The notes under the pieces were generated by a model. The model ran no database searches. It was not told the DNA's origin and saw nothing but the letters and a program-made list of their open reading frames with translations. A program made the translations under genes and the position numbers. From Otatea glauca (taxonomy: Eukaryota > Streptophyta > Magnoliopsida > Poales > Poaceae): 64,000 nt of DNA. This document shows positions 10,795-21,633 of the stretch, piece by piece. Numbering within the stretch: position 1 is the stretch's first letter; each line of letters opens with the position of its first letter. Location of the stretch: NCBI GenBank assembly GCA_036346275.1, contig CM070723.1:1426001-1490000 (forward strand), in the 5' to 3' direction.

Positions 10795-11400
10795 AGGCCA
10801 AGGGGGGCGGGAGGAGGGAGCTGTGCGCCGAGGCAGCAGGAAGGGAGGAGAGAGCCGTGCGCGAGGCCAAGGGGCGGTGGGGAGGGGAGGTCGAGGGGCG
10901 GCGGGGATGGAGGAGGAGGGAGGGGAGGCCCGATGGGGAGGGAGGAAGAGCCGAGGAGGCTAGGAGGGAGGGAGGGTCGCGGGAGCCGGGGAGGAGGAGG
11001 CCGGGAGGAGGGGAGGTCAGGCGTCCGATGGGGGAGGGAGCCATGCACCCGGCGGCCGACAGGGAAGGAGGGAGAAGGGAGGGGAGTGCCAGTGTGGAGG
11101 GAGGAGGAGCCGAGGAGGCCAGGAGAGAGGGGAGGGGTCGTAGGGACCTAGGAGAGACGAGGAGGGGTTGCGGGGAGCCAATCAGCCGGGAGGGAGGAGC
11201 TGTCGAGGCCAAGAGGGAGGGGAGGGGTCGCGCGTGCGGCGTGCCCCTGCAGCCCGGCCCCTTGGGCGCCTGGCGAGCCAAGCGGGGGAACCGAGGGGGT
11301 AGTGGGGGACAGGGGGGCCGGGAGAGAGAGTGACTAAGTGAGGGAGAGAAAAAGAGAGGAAGAAAGGGAAAAAGAGAGGAAGAAAGAGGGAAAAAAAGGG
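10795..11400 (+). repeat. Long purine-rich (GGGAGG) tract
   Basis: The plus strand is almost entirely G and A for about 600 bases, with irregular GGGAGG, GAGGGGAGG and GGAGGAGG words. All six frames stay open by composition alone, giving several large but meaningless frames of Gly/Arg/Glu or Pro/Ser/Leu. It lies upstream of the hAT transposase promoter and is probably part of that element's subterminal DNA. Such strands can adopt G-quadruplex or triplex structures. Confidence 0.6.
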
Positions 11401-11450
11401 AGGCAATCAAGCAAGGGGTCAGATCATCAGGTGCGTGAGCGTGGCTGCAT

Positions 11451-11800
11451 GCGATTTTAATTTTCATCCCGCACAACGGACATTTCAATGAGAGAGAGAC
11501 AGAGAGACAACGATGTGACGCGTGAAAAGAAATAAAGTTGATTTTAATTTTCATCCCGTGCCTGACAGCCGGATGCATTTCAACGAGAGAGACAACTACG
11601 TGACACGTGAAAAGAAATAAAGTTGATTTTAATTTTCATCCCGCGCCTTTTCCATCCTGCTCGACTGCGCCTGATGCATTTCAACCATTCAACGCGAGAG
11701 ACAAAGAGGGATAGCGATATGACATGTGAAAAAAAATAAAGTTGATTTCAATTTTCATCCCACGCTTGATTCTATCCCGTGCCTGATTTCAATTTTCAAT
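11451..11800. repeat. Tandem repeat upstream of hAT transposase (about 100 bp, 3-4 copies)
   Basis: Recurring unit: GATTTTAATTTTCATCCC, then GATGCATTTCAA, GAGAGACAA, a GTGACACGTGAAAAG block and AATAAAGTTGATTT. Copies lie near 11455, 11540, 11625 and 11735. They sit directly upstream of the TATA box at 11821, a position where subterminal transposase-binding or promoter repeats are often found. Confidence 0.7.
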
Positions 11801-11820
11801 GGCAATTTCAGCAGACACGC

Positions 11821-11827
11821 TATAAAA
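11821..11827 (+). promoter_or_regulatory. TATA box of hAT transposase unit
   Basis: TATAAAA preceded by GACACGC and followed about 30 nt later by a pyrimidine/CA-rich probable start (TTCAACACTCAGCAC). The first transposase codons lie 100-200 nt further on. Confidence 0.55.
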
Positions 11828-11922
11828 TCAGCTCGAAGGCTCTCAGTTGTTCAACACTCAGCACATTCGTCACTCTCTCATTTGTTTAGCTCATCCCTTG
11901 CTCTCTCCCGCCACGAAGTAAA

Positions 11923-14049
11923 ATGTTTCACAAGAGCAAGAGTAGGAAAGCACACCCTCTCTCTCTAAGTCCCTCTCGTCGGGATCAAGAGATCAATCCA
12001 CGCCAACTCTTCGCAGTATGGGAGATTATGGCATGGATGACCGTCATCTTGATAGTGCGCACGGCATCGAGGATGCCTCGTACATTTCGGATGCACCGAG
12101 CTCGGATGTCGCTACATCGGTGTATCCGGGATAGGCGTCGGTATCCGCACTGAGCACGTAGGTCGACATATCAATGCAGTTGGCACGGGCGTCCATATCT
12201 GGCATTCAACGGGCGTGGTGATGGCAACATATGGACATAATCATCGAAATTGCGGACGTGAGGCAATGTATGCTATTTGCAAATATTGTCAAACTAAACT
12301 ATCTACATATGCATGTGATGGAACAGGTCATCTGAAGAGACACACGGAGACATGCTTCAAGAAGATATCGGCTGGACGGAGGCCGGGCGAGGGCGTCCAG
12401 ACACAGCTCAACTTCAACACTGATGGTTCGGTAAATATATGGGTATACAACGCCGATGTAGCTAGAGACGAAATTGCATGTTACATAGTTATGGAGGATC
12501 TTCCACTTAGAATGGGTGAGAGCTCTAATTTTAAAAGAATGGTGCAACATGGTTTTTGCCCACAATACCAACATGTTAGTAGAAGAACAACCACACGTGA
12601 CATTTATAAAGTGTTTACAAATAAACTAGAAATGTTGAAACAAACCTTCATGACAGCTAGTTTTTTCTTTGCCTTAACATCAGATATATGGACTTCCTCC
12701 CATCAAAGGGCAGCCTATGTTAGTGTTGTTGTGCATTACTTAGACGATGGCTACGTACTAAACAAAAGGGTTATAAGGCTTAGGCCAAAATAGAAAGTAG
12801 AATTATTTACATCACTCTTGACGATGCATTAGCTAATACGATGGCTATGGAGCATCTCTCACCGCACTGGAAGACTTATTTTATAGGTTTTGTACTCCAC
12901 CAGAGATGCGTATGCCACATTATTAATCTTATTGTGCAGGCAGGTTTGGTAGCAACGAAATTTAGTTTGGAAAGCATATGCAATGCTATCGATTTTGTTA
13001 CAGGTTCACCTATAAGGTTTGCCCAGTTCTCAGAGTACTGTAGGGCCAACAATAAGAAATCAAGAAGATTCAACCTTGATATGAAAGTTAAATGGAACTC
13101 TAATGTAACATGCTGGAGCGGTGCAAAGGCTACAAGCATATTATCACTGTCTTCGTCAACTGTAATAATGGTAATCCATTGGTTACTGAAGTGGATTGGG
13201 AAATTGCTAGTTATTTTTTAGAATTTTTTTACAATGCAACTATAAATTTATCCGGTGTGTACTACCCAACTTCTTCCTTAGTCATCGAGTGGCTTTGGAC
13301 TTTTGCTAATGCTTTTGATGAAAATAGAGATAATTATATTTTATATCGCATTATAGAACCAATAGAGCAATTTTTTTTAAATATTTTCAAGCTATTCCAC
13401 ATTTGCACTGTTTTACTACTATTTTGGATCCTTAGAAAAAATTACTGACTTGCAGGGCGCCTTCGAGAGAATAGGTGAGGCATTCGATCTTGATTTCTCT
13501 GAGGCCTATTATCATGTTTATAACGAGTTTTTCAGAGTTTTCAATAAATATTATGAGAAGTTCGGCACCAGAAGTGAAGTAAGAAGATTTATCTCAACAA
13601 CACAACAAGCACGAGACAGTTCAACCGCTTCAAGCATATAGAAGAAGCTAAAAGGCAAGTTGTCTAGCTCGTCTTCCCAATCGTAGATCAGGTCGCCATG
13701 GAATCCACGAGTAGGTATGCGTTTCGTGGAGACCGAGCTTGATATGGACGAGGAAAATCAACTCAGCTTGCTCTTGTGGTGGAAGAATAACAAACGTATT
13801 TACCCCATGCTATCCCATTTTGCACGGGACGTACTTATGGTTCCGGCGTCCACTGTCTCGTTGGAATCCACTTTCAGTTTGGTGGGGAGGATACTTGAGC
13901 CGAGGAGGTTGTCTCTTAGATCTGAGATGGTTGAGACAATTACATGCCTCAAAAACTGGGAGCGTGCAGATGATAGGACACAACATCAGCCCGAGGATCC
14001 AGAGATCACGGACGCGGTAGCCGACTTTGACAATCTCAGCCTCAAGTAG
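11923..14049 (+). pseudogene. hAT-superfamily transposase (degenerate)
   Basis: Pieces of one transposase lie in order on the plus strand but in shifted frames. About 12260-12360 encodes the end of a BED zinc finger (C-x2-C … DGTGHLKRH-x4-C). 12600-12790 encodes the start of the RNase H-like catalytic core (ALTSDIWTS). 12820-12960 encodes the TLDDALAN and RCVCHIINLIVQAGL blocks, and 13717-14049 the C-terminal dimerisation region (LLWWKNN…YPMLSHFARDVL…STVSLESTFS). A stop at about 12791 and several frameshifts break the reading frame, so no functional product is expected. hAT transposases cut and paste elements with 8-bp target duplications. I could not identify the element ends. Possible terminal GC-rich words (GGGCCGGGCC) occur at 14250, and CGGCACG words at 10360-10410. 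Confidence 0.75.
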
Positions 14050-14156
14050 TCTATGTATATATACGTAGTTACTGTACTCTTTTCTTTATCGGAAGTACCC
14101 CACACCGGACTGTAAGGTTTTTAACGAGGCAGTAACTTTGTAAATGTTCAAGATTG

Positions 14157-14162
14157 AATAAA
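14157..14162 (+). terminator. Poly(A) signal of hAT transposase unit
   Basis: AATAAA about 110 nt after the transposase stop codon, following a GT-rich stretch. Canonical plant near-upstream element spacing. Confidence 0.45.
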
Positions 14163-14634
14163 ATCTACTTCTTTTCCCCCCAATATTTGTGTCCATTACC
14201 TTAACTCCATGCGTCTTCGAGTCCTTTCCTCTCATCGCAATAGTGTTAATGGGCCGGGCCTGGTGGCGGTGGTGATTTGGTCAGTGGTAGCTTCAATTGA
14301 GCAAACGGTTGCGATTAGGAGTAGATGATGTTGCTGTCAGCGAGGCTAATTGGAAATTGGTGTGTGGAACAAGAAATTGGGCCATGCTTGGTGGCGGCGG
14401 GGAATGAAGCCAGAGCCGGGCAAGAAATTGGAAATGGGCCCAATTGGGGCATAGGAATGGAAGTGGAGGTGGTGAGGTGGCTTGCAAGGCTTGGCTGCCC
14501 CTTTCATACCCAGAGACAACAGACGTTGCGCTGTAGTTTCTACAGCGGCTGTGGTGTGAATGGCGATTCAGGTTTGCGGCGGTCAAGGCCGTCGTGGGTT
14601 ATGGTGGTAAATGTTAGGTAAGTCTTAGTTAAGA
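14163..14634. other. Unassigned G-rich sequence between hAT unit and solo LTR
   Basis: Contains GTGTTAATGGGCCGGGCC at about 14246 and many TGGTGG/GGAAATGG words. No coding frame with a domain. It may be the hAT right end, or sequence belonging to the intron of the disrupted HMA gene whose exon 2 lies at 15844. Confidence 0.3.
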
Positions 14635-14639
14635 CCGAC

Positions 14640-15480
14640 TGTCGGCGTTTCGAGCACCGGCAAGTAAATTTGTAAGTCTTAAGGGGCCACGCTTTCCCTG
14701 TCCCTGAATGGTTAGACTCGAGAGTCCAAGGTGTATACTGGTTCGGGCCGAATGTCCCTACTCCAGTTCGTGTGGTGGTATTGTATTGCTTTTAGTGCGA
14801 ATGGCTGCACAGCGTTTGCAAGAAAGAACTCGTCCTTCCTCTTTTTCTCTGTCTGTGTCTGTGTGTCTCCGTCCCCTTTATATAGTAGGAAAGGGCATGT
14901 TATATTTGGAAAAAGGGAGGTGGCCTATGCTAAGAGCTTCGGTCCTTCATTCTGGCGACTGGTCACTGCCTGCCTTGCCCACGCCGGGTCGAGTCCCGTT
15001 GGGCAGGGCAGTTAGCCGCTTCGTCGGGAAATGGCGCACCTGCCTTCTGTGAGCCTAATGAATGTTGACGTTGCAGTGTATAACGTTGGTACTGCCTCGG
15101 AAGGGAGCGTGCCTTCATATTGTACGTGACTGGTTTGATGGGACCGGAAGCTTGACTTCAGCAGCCATTTATGCCATCTTGGGAAAGAGCCACCGCTCCG
15201 TCTGATACTTCGATTGTCCCCGTCCGTGGGGCACGCGGCCGTAGACCGGTGGAGGCTTTGACACGCAGCCCTTGGCGGAGGTTGCCTTAATTTGGTCGGA
15301 GTCGGGGGATCCCGACCCACCGCGGGGGTCTGGAGCCCTACTTGGTCGGGGACGCTCGTCCTGATCGGTCGGGGAGGGGCGTCCTTTGTGGTCCCACGGG
15401 TCCTTTGGTCGGTAATGGGCTTGAGGCAGCCTGCTTGTTACCCTGGGCCGTTGGGGTACCCCTGGTATGAGTATTCGTCA
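14640..15480 (-). mobile_element. Ty3/gypsy solo LTR (841 bp)
   Basis: Begins TGTCGGCGTTTCG and ends GTATTCGTCA on the plus strand. It is flanked by a perfect 5-bp target duplication CCGAC (14635-14639 and 15481-15485). On the minus strand a TATA box (CTATATAAAGG) near 14880 gives the transcription direction. It is the same family as the solo LTR at 27079-28076. No internal domain is attached, so this is an LTR recombination product. Confidence 0.88.
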
Positions 15481-15485
15481 CCGAC

Positions 15486-15843
15486 TGTCTCAATAAGTTA
15501 GAGTTGTGTTAAAAATTTGAGCTAGTTGATGTTACAAGATTAATAGGGTAAATGTTAGAATTAATCTTGCACCAATAGGAAACACACTCGTTTATGAGTA
15601 GAATTCGTTTCCTTGTAGGTTAGTCAGTAGTACTACTGTATAACCAAGGCACTAGTTGCTTGTAAACCAGGAGAAAAATAAGAGAAAGAAAATAACAAAA
15701 GTTCTAGTTATGCCGCACCACAATATGTTTTCCTATGTGCTATTGTGTTCGTGTGCATGTATTTATAATCCAGACCTAAAACCAACGGCAGATGCTGCAC
15801 ATGTGCGTGAACTGTAGGTGGTTGAATACTTGTATATATATAC
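15486..15843. other. Residual intron-2 side of disrupted HMA gene
   Basis: Sequence following the exon 2 donor of the disrupted HMA gene on the minus strand. I looked for the expected third exon (a block like ENIKSISYD…KLRCKAGC) and did not find it here. A pyrimidine-rich stretch (TTTTCTTTCTCTTATTTTTCTCC on the minus strand) occurs near 15670-15695. Confidence 0.4.
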
Positions 15844-15925
15844 CTTTGAGTTTGCAAAGGACTTTCTGAATCTTTTTGAAACACTTTTCGCACTCGAGGT
15901 TCACTGCAATGATCAATGTGGACAC
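15844..15925 (-). pseudogene. Disrupted HMA-domain gene, exon 2
   Basis: On the minus strand an acceptor (TTTACAG) precedes G at 15925 and a donor (AAAG/GTATAT) follows 15844. The 82-nt exon encodes VSTLIIAVNLECEKC and then FKKIQKVLCKLK, the first half of a heavy-metal-associated fold with its metal-binding CxxC (CEKC). Exon 2 of the intact gene at 35560-35641 is also exactly 82 nt, starts and ends in the same phases, and encodes DSTLIIEVDLACETC with the same IQKVLCK continuation. Its upstream exon is at 32119-32133, now 16 kb away because of the CACTA insertion at 15984-32039. With no third exon identified it is scored as a pseudogene. Confidence 0.8.
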
Positions 15926-16852
15926 CTGTAAATGCTGTAGAAACCAAAAGCTCTGTGAGTTATAATCTGTGACGCATATGCAACACTACTACAATAGAGG
16001 TTATATTAGACAACTTATCGCTAAAAACCGTCAGAGATGAGTCTTGGGCACATCACAGACGATTTTTGGCTAAAATCGTCTGTGATGAGGGGCACATCAC
16101 AGACGTTTTTAGCCGAAAACCGTCTGTAATGACCATTTCTAGTAAATAAGAACAGAGAGTCCCAACCTCCTCTGTATTTTTAGGGTTTTCCGAGCTATTT
16201 TTGAGGTGGCTGCGATTGAGAGGTGATCTGGTGGAAAGAGCCCCTAGATTTGGAGGTGTGATTATAGATCCTTCTGTTCTAGGTCATCTAAGGTTAGTAA
16301 TTGGTTCAAATTTGAATTATATTTAAGATCTAGTTTGGTAAAGCGGGAAATGAAGATGGTTTCTAGATCTAGCTTGGTGTAGATCCATTTGTTCTCTGTG
16401 ATATAAAGTAGTAATTGGTTCTAATTGCATTACACTCATTATGTAGATAGTTACTTAAAGGAAGGTGATCTAGGATAATAATTGGTTGTAATAGCATTAT
16501 ATTTAAGGTGTATACATCTAGCTTGGTAAAGAGAGAATTGAAGATGGTTTTGATATAGCTCGGTGTAGATCCATTTGTTCTTTTTTATCTAAAGTAGTAA
16601 TTGGTTCTAATTGCATTATACTCAAGATGTAGCTAGCTATGTAAAGAGAGAATTGAAGATGTTGAGTTTAAATGTAGCTTACATATGTTTATATATCCAT
16701 ATGTTCTTTGTGGTGTAAGGAGCTATATAAGTTAATCGACAAGTTTAAATGTAGCTTATATGTAGCATATGTGTGCACGTGCACTCCTAGTGCACTTAAT
16801 TCATTATTTAACACCTATTGTTACATACATAGCGTAGATGGACCGAAGCTAG

Positions 16853-19800
16853 ATGTACGCTAAGAACCGTGCGAGTGCCGAGTACATTAATGGCATCTCC
16901 GCTTTTACAAGAGCTGCAGAGGAAGATATGTTGAACAAGGGGGTGGAATTTATGCCTTGTCTATGCATTGACTACGAGAATCTGAGGATGTTTCGAAACC
17001 CAACGCAGATCGAAGCACACTTGATTCTACGGGGTTTCAAAGGGGGGTATACATGTTGGACTAGTCACAGTTAAGAGCAGATTATGTAGGAAGCAAGTAG
17101 TACTAACATCATCGACGAAGTCAACGATACTCCGGATGATATCGATTGTGCTTTCGATAAGGATAGGTTTCACGATGATAATCTGGATCAGATGTTGCGG
17201 GATGCAGAAGGGAACCATGATGAGCGAGAGTATGTAAAATTCCGAGGCTTGATGGACGACTCGGAGAAACCTTTGTTCCCGGGCTGCAAGTCCAAATACA
17301 CAAGGTTGTCATCCGTGCTGGAACTGCTGAAATTAAAGGCAAGCAATGGTTGGTCCAACAAGAGTTTCACGGGCGTTGTTTTCTCTGTTAGCGGACATGC
17401 TTCCGGAGGGAAACGAGTTGTCGACAACCACTTACAAAGCTAAGAAGGTTCTTTGTCCCTTGGGAATGGAAGTAGAAAGAATACATGCATGTCCTAACGA
17501 CTGTATCCTCTACCGCAAAGAGTACGCAAACTTGCATGCATGTCCGGTGTGCAACGCATACCGGTACAAGCGTAAAGTAGATCAGATGACGACGACAAGG
17601 GCATCGAGGTGAAGAAAGGACCTCCTGCTAAGGTGACATGGTATCTGCCTGTAATTTTCCGTTTGAAGTGTTTGTTTGCAAACCCAAAAGATGCAAAACT
17701 GCTTCAGTGGCACTCGGATGAGCGTAAGAACGATGGAATGATAAGGCACCCCTGCTGATTCCACCCAGTGGAGAAACATCGATAGGAGGTTCGAAGAATT
17801 CATAGCGGATCCGAGGAATATAAGGTTTGGATTGAGTACAGACGAAATGAATCCTTTCAGTAACATGAGCAGCCGTCATAGCACTTGGCTCGTGAATCTC
17901 TGTATCTACAACCTTCCTTCTTGGTTGTTTATGAAGCGAAAGTACATTTTTCTTTCTATACTCATCCAAGGCCCAAAGCAACCTGGGAACGATATTGATG
18001 TGTACCTAGCACAATTGGTGGAAGATCTGAACACATTGTGGGCTCCTAGGGTACATGTATGGGATGCTCATAAACGAGAGTACATCACTTTGTACTGTCT
18101 GTTGTTCTGCACCATAAATAATTATCCTGCCCTTGCTAACCTGTCAGGGCAGAGTACAAAAGGAGCTAAAGCCTGTACTCACTACTTAGATGATACCGAG
18201 AGTGTGTGGCTGAATCACTTATGCAAAACCGTGTACATGCGTCACCGTAGGTTCCTTTGGAGGAATCACCCATACTGCAAGATGAAGAAACAATTCGACG
18301 GAACGACCGAAGATGGTTTAGCTCCAAAGCCATTAAGCGGGACATACATTCATGATATGGTTAAGAACTTAGATGTTGCGGTTGGAAAGGGACATAAATT
18401 GAGGACCCATGAGAAGAGCATGTGGAAGAAGAGATCAATATTTTGGGACCTACTTTATTGGGAGCACCTAGAAGTTCGGCACTCCATCGATGTGATGCAT
18501 GTAGAGAAGAATGTTCGTGATAGCTTGATTGGTCTCATACTGAACATTAAGGGCAAAACAAAGGACGGTATCAACGCACGGCTTGACTTGGTTGATATGG
18601 GCATTAGACCTGAGTTAGCACCGAAATAGACCGATAAAGGCTGAACGTACTGCGAACCTGCTTGTTACACTATGTCCATGGCCGAGATAACTGAATAGTG
18701 CCAGTGCTTGCATGGTGTGAAAGTTCCATCCAGTTACTCCTCCAACATGAAGAGACTTGTTTCGATGCAAGATTTGAGTTTAATTAGCATAAGTCTCATG
18801 ATTGCCATATGCTTATGACACAGATGCTCCCTGTGGCAATTAGAAGTATTTTACCGAGCAAGGTCCGGGAGACAATCACAAGGCTGTGTTATTTTTTTAA
18901 CACAATTGCTCAAAAGGTCATCGATCCCGAAGGACTTGATGCTCTGTAGGCCTAGGTGATCATGACTCTATGTAATCTTGAAATGTATTTCCCTCTATCG
19001 TTTTTCGATATTATGGTCCTTCTCATTGTTCACCTTGTGAGGGAGATAAAGATGTGCGGGCCCTTGTTCCTACGTAGCATATACCCGTTAGAGAGGTACA
19101 TGTGAATTCTCAAGTCCTACGTACGGAATCGATCTCGATCGGAGGGTAGCATTGTCGAAGGTTATGCAACCGAAGAGGTCATCGGATTTTGCGTGGATTA
19201 CATGGCTCAGGTCGAACTGATAGGTGTGCCTCAATTTGTCATGAGGGGAGGCTCCAGGGTATCGGTACCATCGAAAGGAAAGCAATCACGCCTGATCCAG
19301 CTGCGTGCGCTAAAGCCCATTTCAAGGTTTTGCAACACATGGCTGTTGTGGCCCCGTATATCTACGAGCACAAGAACTGGCTACGGCAAGAGAATATGTC
19401 GTGGCAGAAGTCATGGATCATCAAACAGCATAACCTTCAGTTTAATAGATGGTTGAAGGAGCCACAACGCATCACTAGAATCTCCTCAGGTGATACACTG
19501 ACATGGTTGGCAAAAGGACCAGTATTTACAGCTGTAACATGGAAAGGATGACTTAAATAGGTACATATTTTACACGAGAGATCAGGACATGAAGAGCACA
19601 AACCAGAATAGCAGTGTTCGCATAGATGCACTGAATACCGCTAGGTCGATGAGGAGCTCGTACTATAGGTTCATTGAGGAAATTTGGAAGCTCGACTACA
19701 TACTATTCAAGATCCCTTTATTTCGATGCCGTTGGATTTACCTGTAGCACGTGAAGGTTGACAAGTACGGTGTCACTACTATGGACCTCGAACGTGTCGG

Positions 19801-20083
19801 ATACCAAGACGAACCATTTGTTCTCGCTAACCAAGTTGTTCAAGTCTTCTATGTAACCGACCCGTCCAACAAGAAGCGCCACGTGATTCTTAAAGGAAAG
19901 AGGAGGATTGTCGGAGTCGAGAATATGGTAGATGAGGAAGAATACAATCAGTTTGACGAGTTGCCTCCTATCAGTACTGGCGTTACGGTCCAGGAAGATC
20001 AACCTGAGGAAGCTAGCTACACCCGTGTCGATCATCGTGAAGGGCTAATTTTTATACAGAAGAATAAGCAAGTGGAGTTATGA
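16853..20083 (+). pseudogene. TNP2-type CACTA transposase (TNPD), broken
   Basis: Ordered remnants are present. A transposase-associated domain with CIDYENLRMF lies at 16853-17070. TNP2 blocks follow: PLGMEVERIHACPNDC with HACPVC (about 17455-17580), SKPYIPRI-type antisense-free text, LDDTESVW…FLWRNHPY (18190-18280) and DVMHVEKNV…NARLDLVDMGIRPEL (18490-18625). A DUF4218 region (KSHDCHMLMTQM…YATEEVIGFC, about 18780-19200) comes next, then a DUF4216-like C-terminus (QVVQVFYVTDPSNKKRHV, 19740-20083). Stops at about 17071 and 18627 and several frameshifts separate these blocks. TNPD-type proteins bind the terminal and subterminal repeats and catalyse excision. The order and orientation fit an ordinary CACTA with transposase first. 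Confidence 0.85.
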
Positions 20084-20094
20084 TGAGGTCGTCA

Positions 20095-20715
20095 TGTAAG
20101 TATTATAATTAATGAGATGTAGTTATTATAGTTAATGAGATGTATGTATTGTAATTAATGAGATGCATTATTATAATTAATGAGATGTATGTATTATAAT
20201 TTATTATTAACTTGAGAAAAAATTAACTTGGGTAAAAAAATTAACTTGAGAAAAACATTTAAGAAATTAATTTGAGTAAAAAAAAATTAATTTGGTAGGA
20301 GATGGAAATTATAAACTGTAAATGTATGTATGATAAATAGGCTTGAAAAAAAGGAAAAAAGGAGTCGTCACAGACATGAGATATACGTATTATATGTATG
20401 TATTATAAAATATAAATGTATGTATTCTAATACATACATGAGATATATGTATGTATTATAATTAATGCGATGTATGTATTAGAATTAATTATAATTAATG
20501 AGATGTATATACTATAATTAATTATAATACATGAGATATATGTATGTTTTATCAAAAATGTTTATTTGTTAAGTAATTGTGTAATCTGAAAAGAAAAAAC
20601 AGCCTCAAAATTAATTGGGCAGTAGATGGAAATTCTAGCATTAGCAATATTTACTGGAGAAAAAATTGACTTAGGTAAACAAATTAACTTTAGGAAAAAA
20701 CAAATAAAAAAACAC
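20095..20715. repeat. AT-rich tandem repeats inside CACTA (about 25 bp unit)
   Basis: Multiple copies of a unit close to TTATAATTAATGAGATGTATG occur at 20100-20195 and again, more diverged, at 20390-20550. The remainder is A/T-rich with AAATTAACTTGAG words. No coding potential. Confidence 0.75.
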
Positions 20716-20747
20716 ATTCCAGACGGTTATAATATTTAACCGTCTGT

Positions 20748-21633
20748 TGATGCGACAACAGCCCGATCTTCCGATAGGTTCTACTTTTGCGGAACGGAGA
20801 CGTTCGCGTTCCAAGGGCTTTCAATCAGCGGAGATTGAATCCTTGCAATCGCTACACCCACGTACCGGTCGTTATCAACCGTGCTCACGCCCGGATGACC
20901 TAACCATGAACGTTAATTCCTGCACGCAATAGGAGAAACGAGCAAGAACGAGAAAGAAAACAATCTGACAATTCAAACGATCAAGTTGAGGTTATCTCTT
21001 TCACCAAACCAGGTCTTGTGACACTATTCTGATGAACAAGTGTTTCACACGCGTAGGGAACAAACTTAGCAAATAACTTAACCCTAAAAGTAGCGGCGGC
21101 TAAGTATATATAAGGGTGAGTTACAAAAAGTGATCAATCAACGGTTCTAATTCGAAGTCTTCAACAGCAGTAACTTTTCACATCGATTTGGTGGCCTTCC
21201 AGGACGAATCTGGAGGTGGGATTGTATGCAATAGATAGGTCTTGAAATAAGCTTTCCAACGAGTGGTGGCTCAGCCCAAACGGACTTTGTATGAGGAAGT
21301 TATGGCCTTTTTAGTCCGACGTTGTCAGGCTGGCTCCGAAACGAGTTGTAGTCCGAATTGAAATGCACGGACGGCATCAATTGGGCTTGTACTTTAGTTG
21401 AACGTGACTTGTAGGTGTTCAAGTTGTGTATGAGGTCTTCTTGAGTTAACATCTTCTCTCCCATGCTCCTAAGTAACAACACATCACAAGAAAAATTATG
21501 CAGTAGCACATTCTCATTAGAACAAGTATTATCACCTAAGAACGAGCTCACCTTGTAATTGAGTTATTTTGCTCGGGCTCGTGTTATTGGACCAAGAGTT
21601 AAAGTTGTATCCATAGGATTTATGTCCTCATCA
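20748..21633 (-). mobile_element. 3' LTR of CRM-like element
   Basis: 886 bp, from TGATGAGG at 21633 to CGCATCA at 20748. A minus-strand TATA (CTTATATATACTTA) is at 21102-21115. The pol reading frame continues from the integrase tail into the first part of this LTR (PMDTTLTLGPITRARAKQ…). The first about 100 bp match the truncated 5' LTR at 25110-25210. Confidence 0.75.

Noticed and set aside
10493..11578. Large overlapping open frames on both strands (up to 283 codons).
   Set aside because: They arise from the purine-rich composition, are Gly/Arg/Glu or Pro/Ser/Leu low complexity, and show no domain or splice structure.
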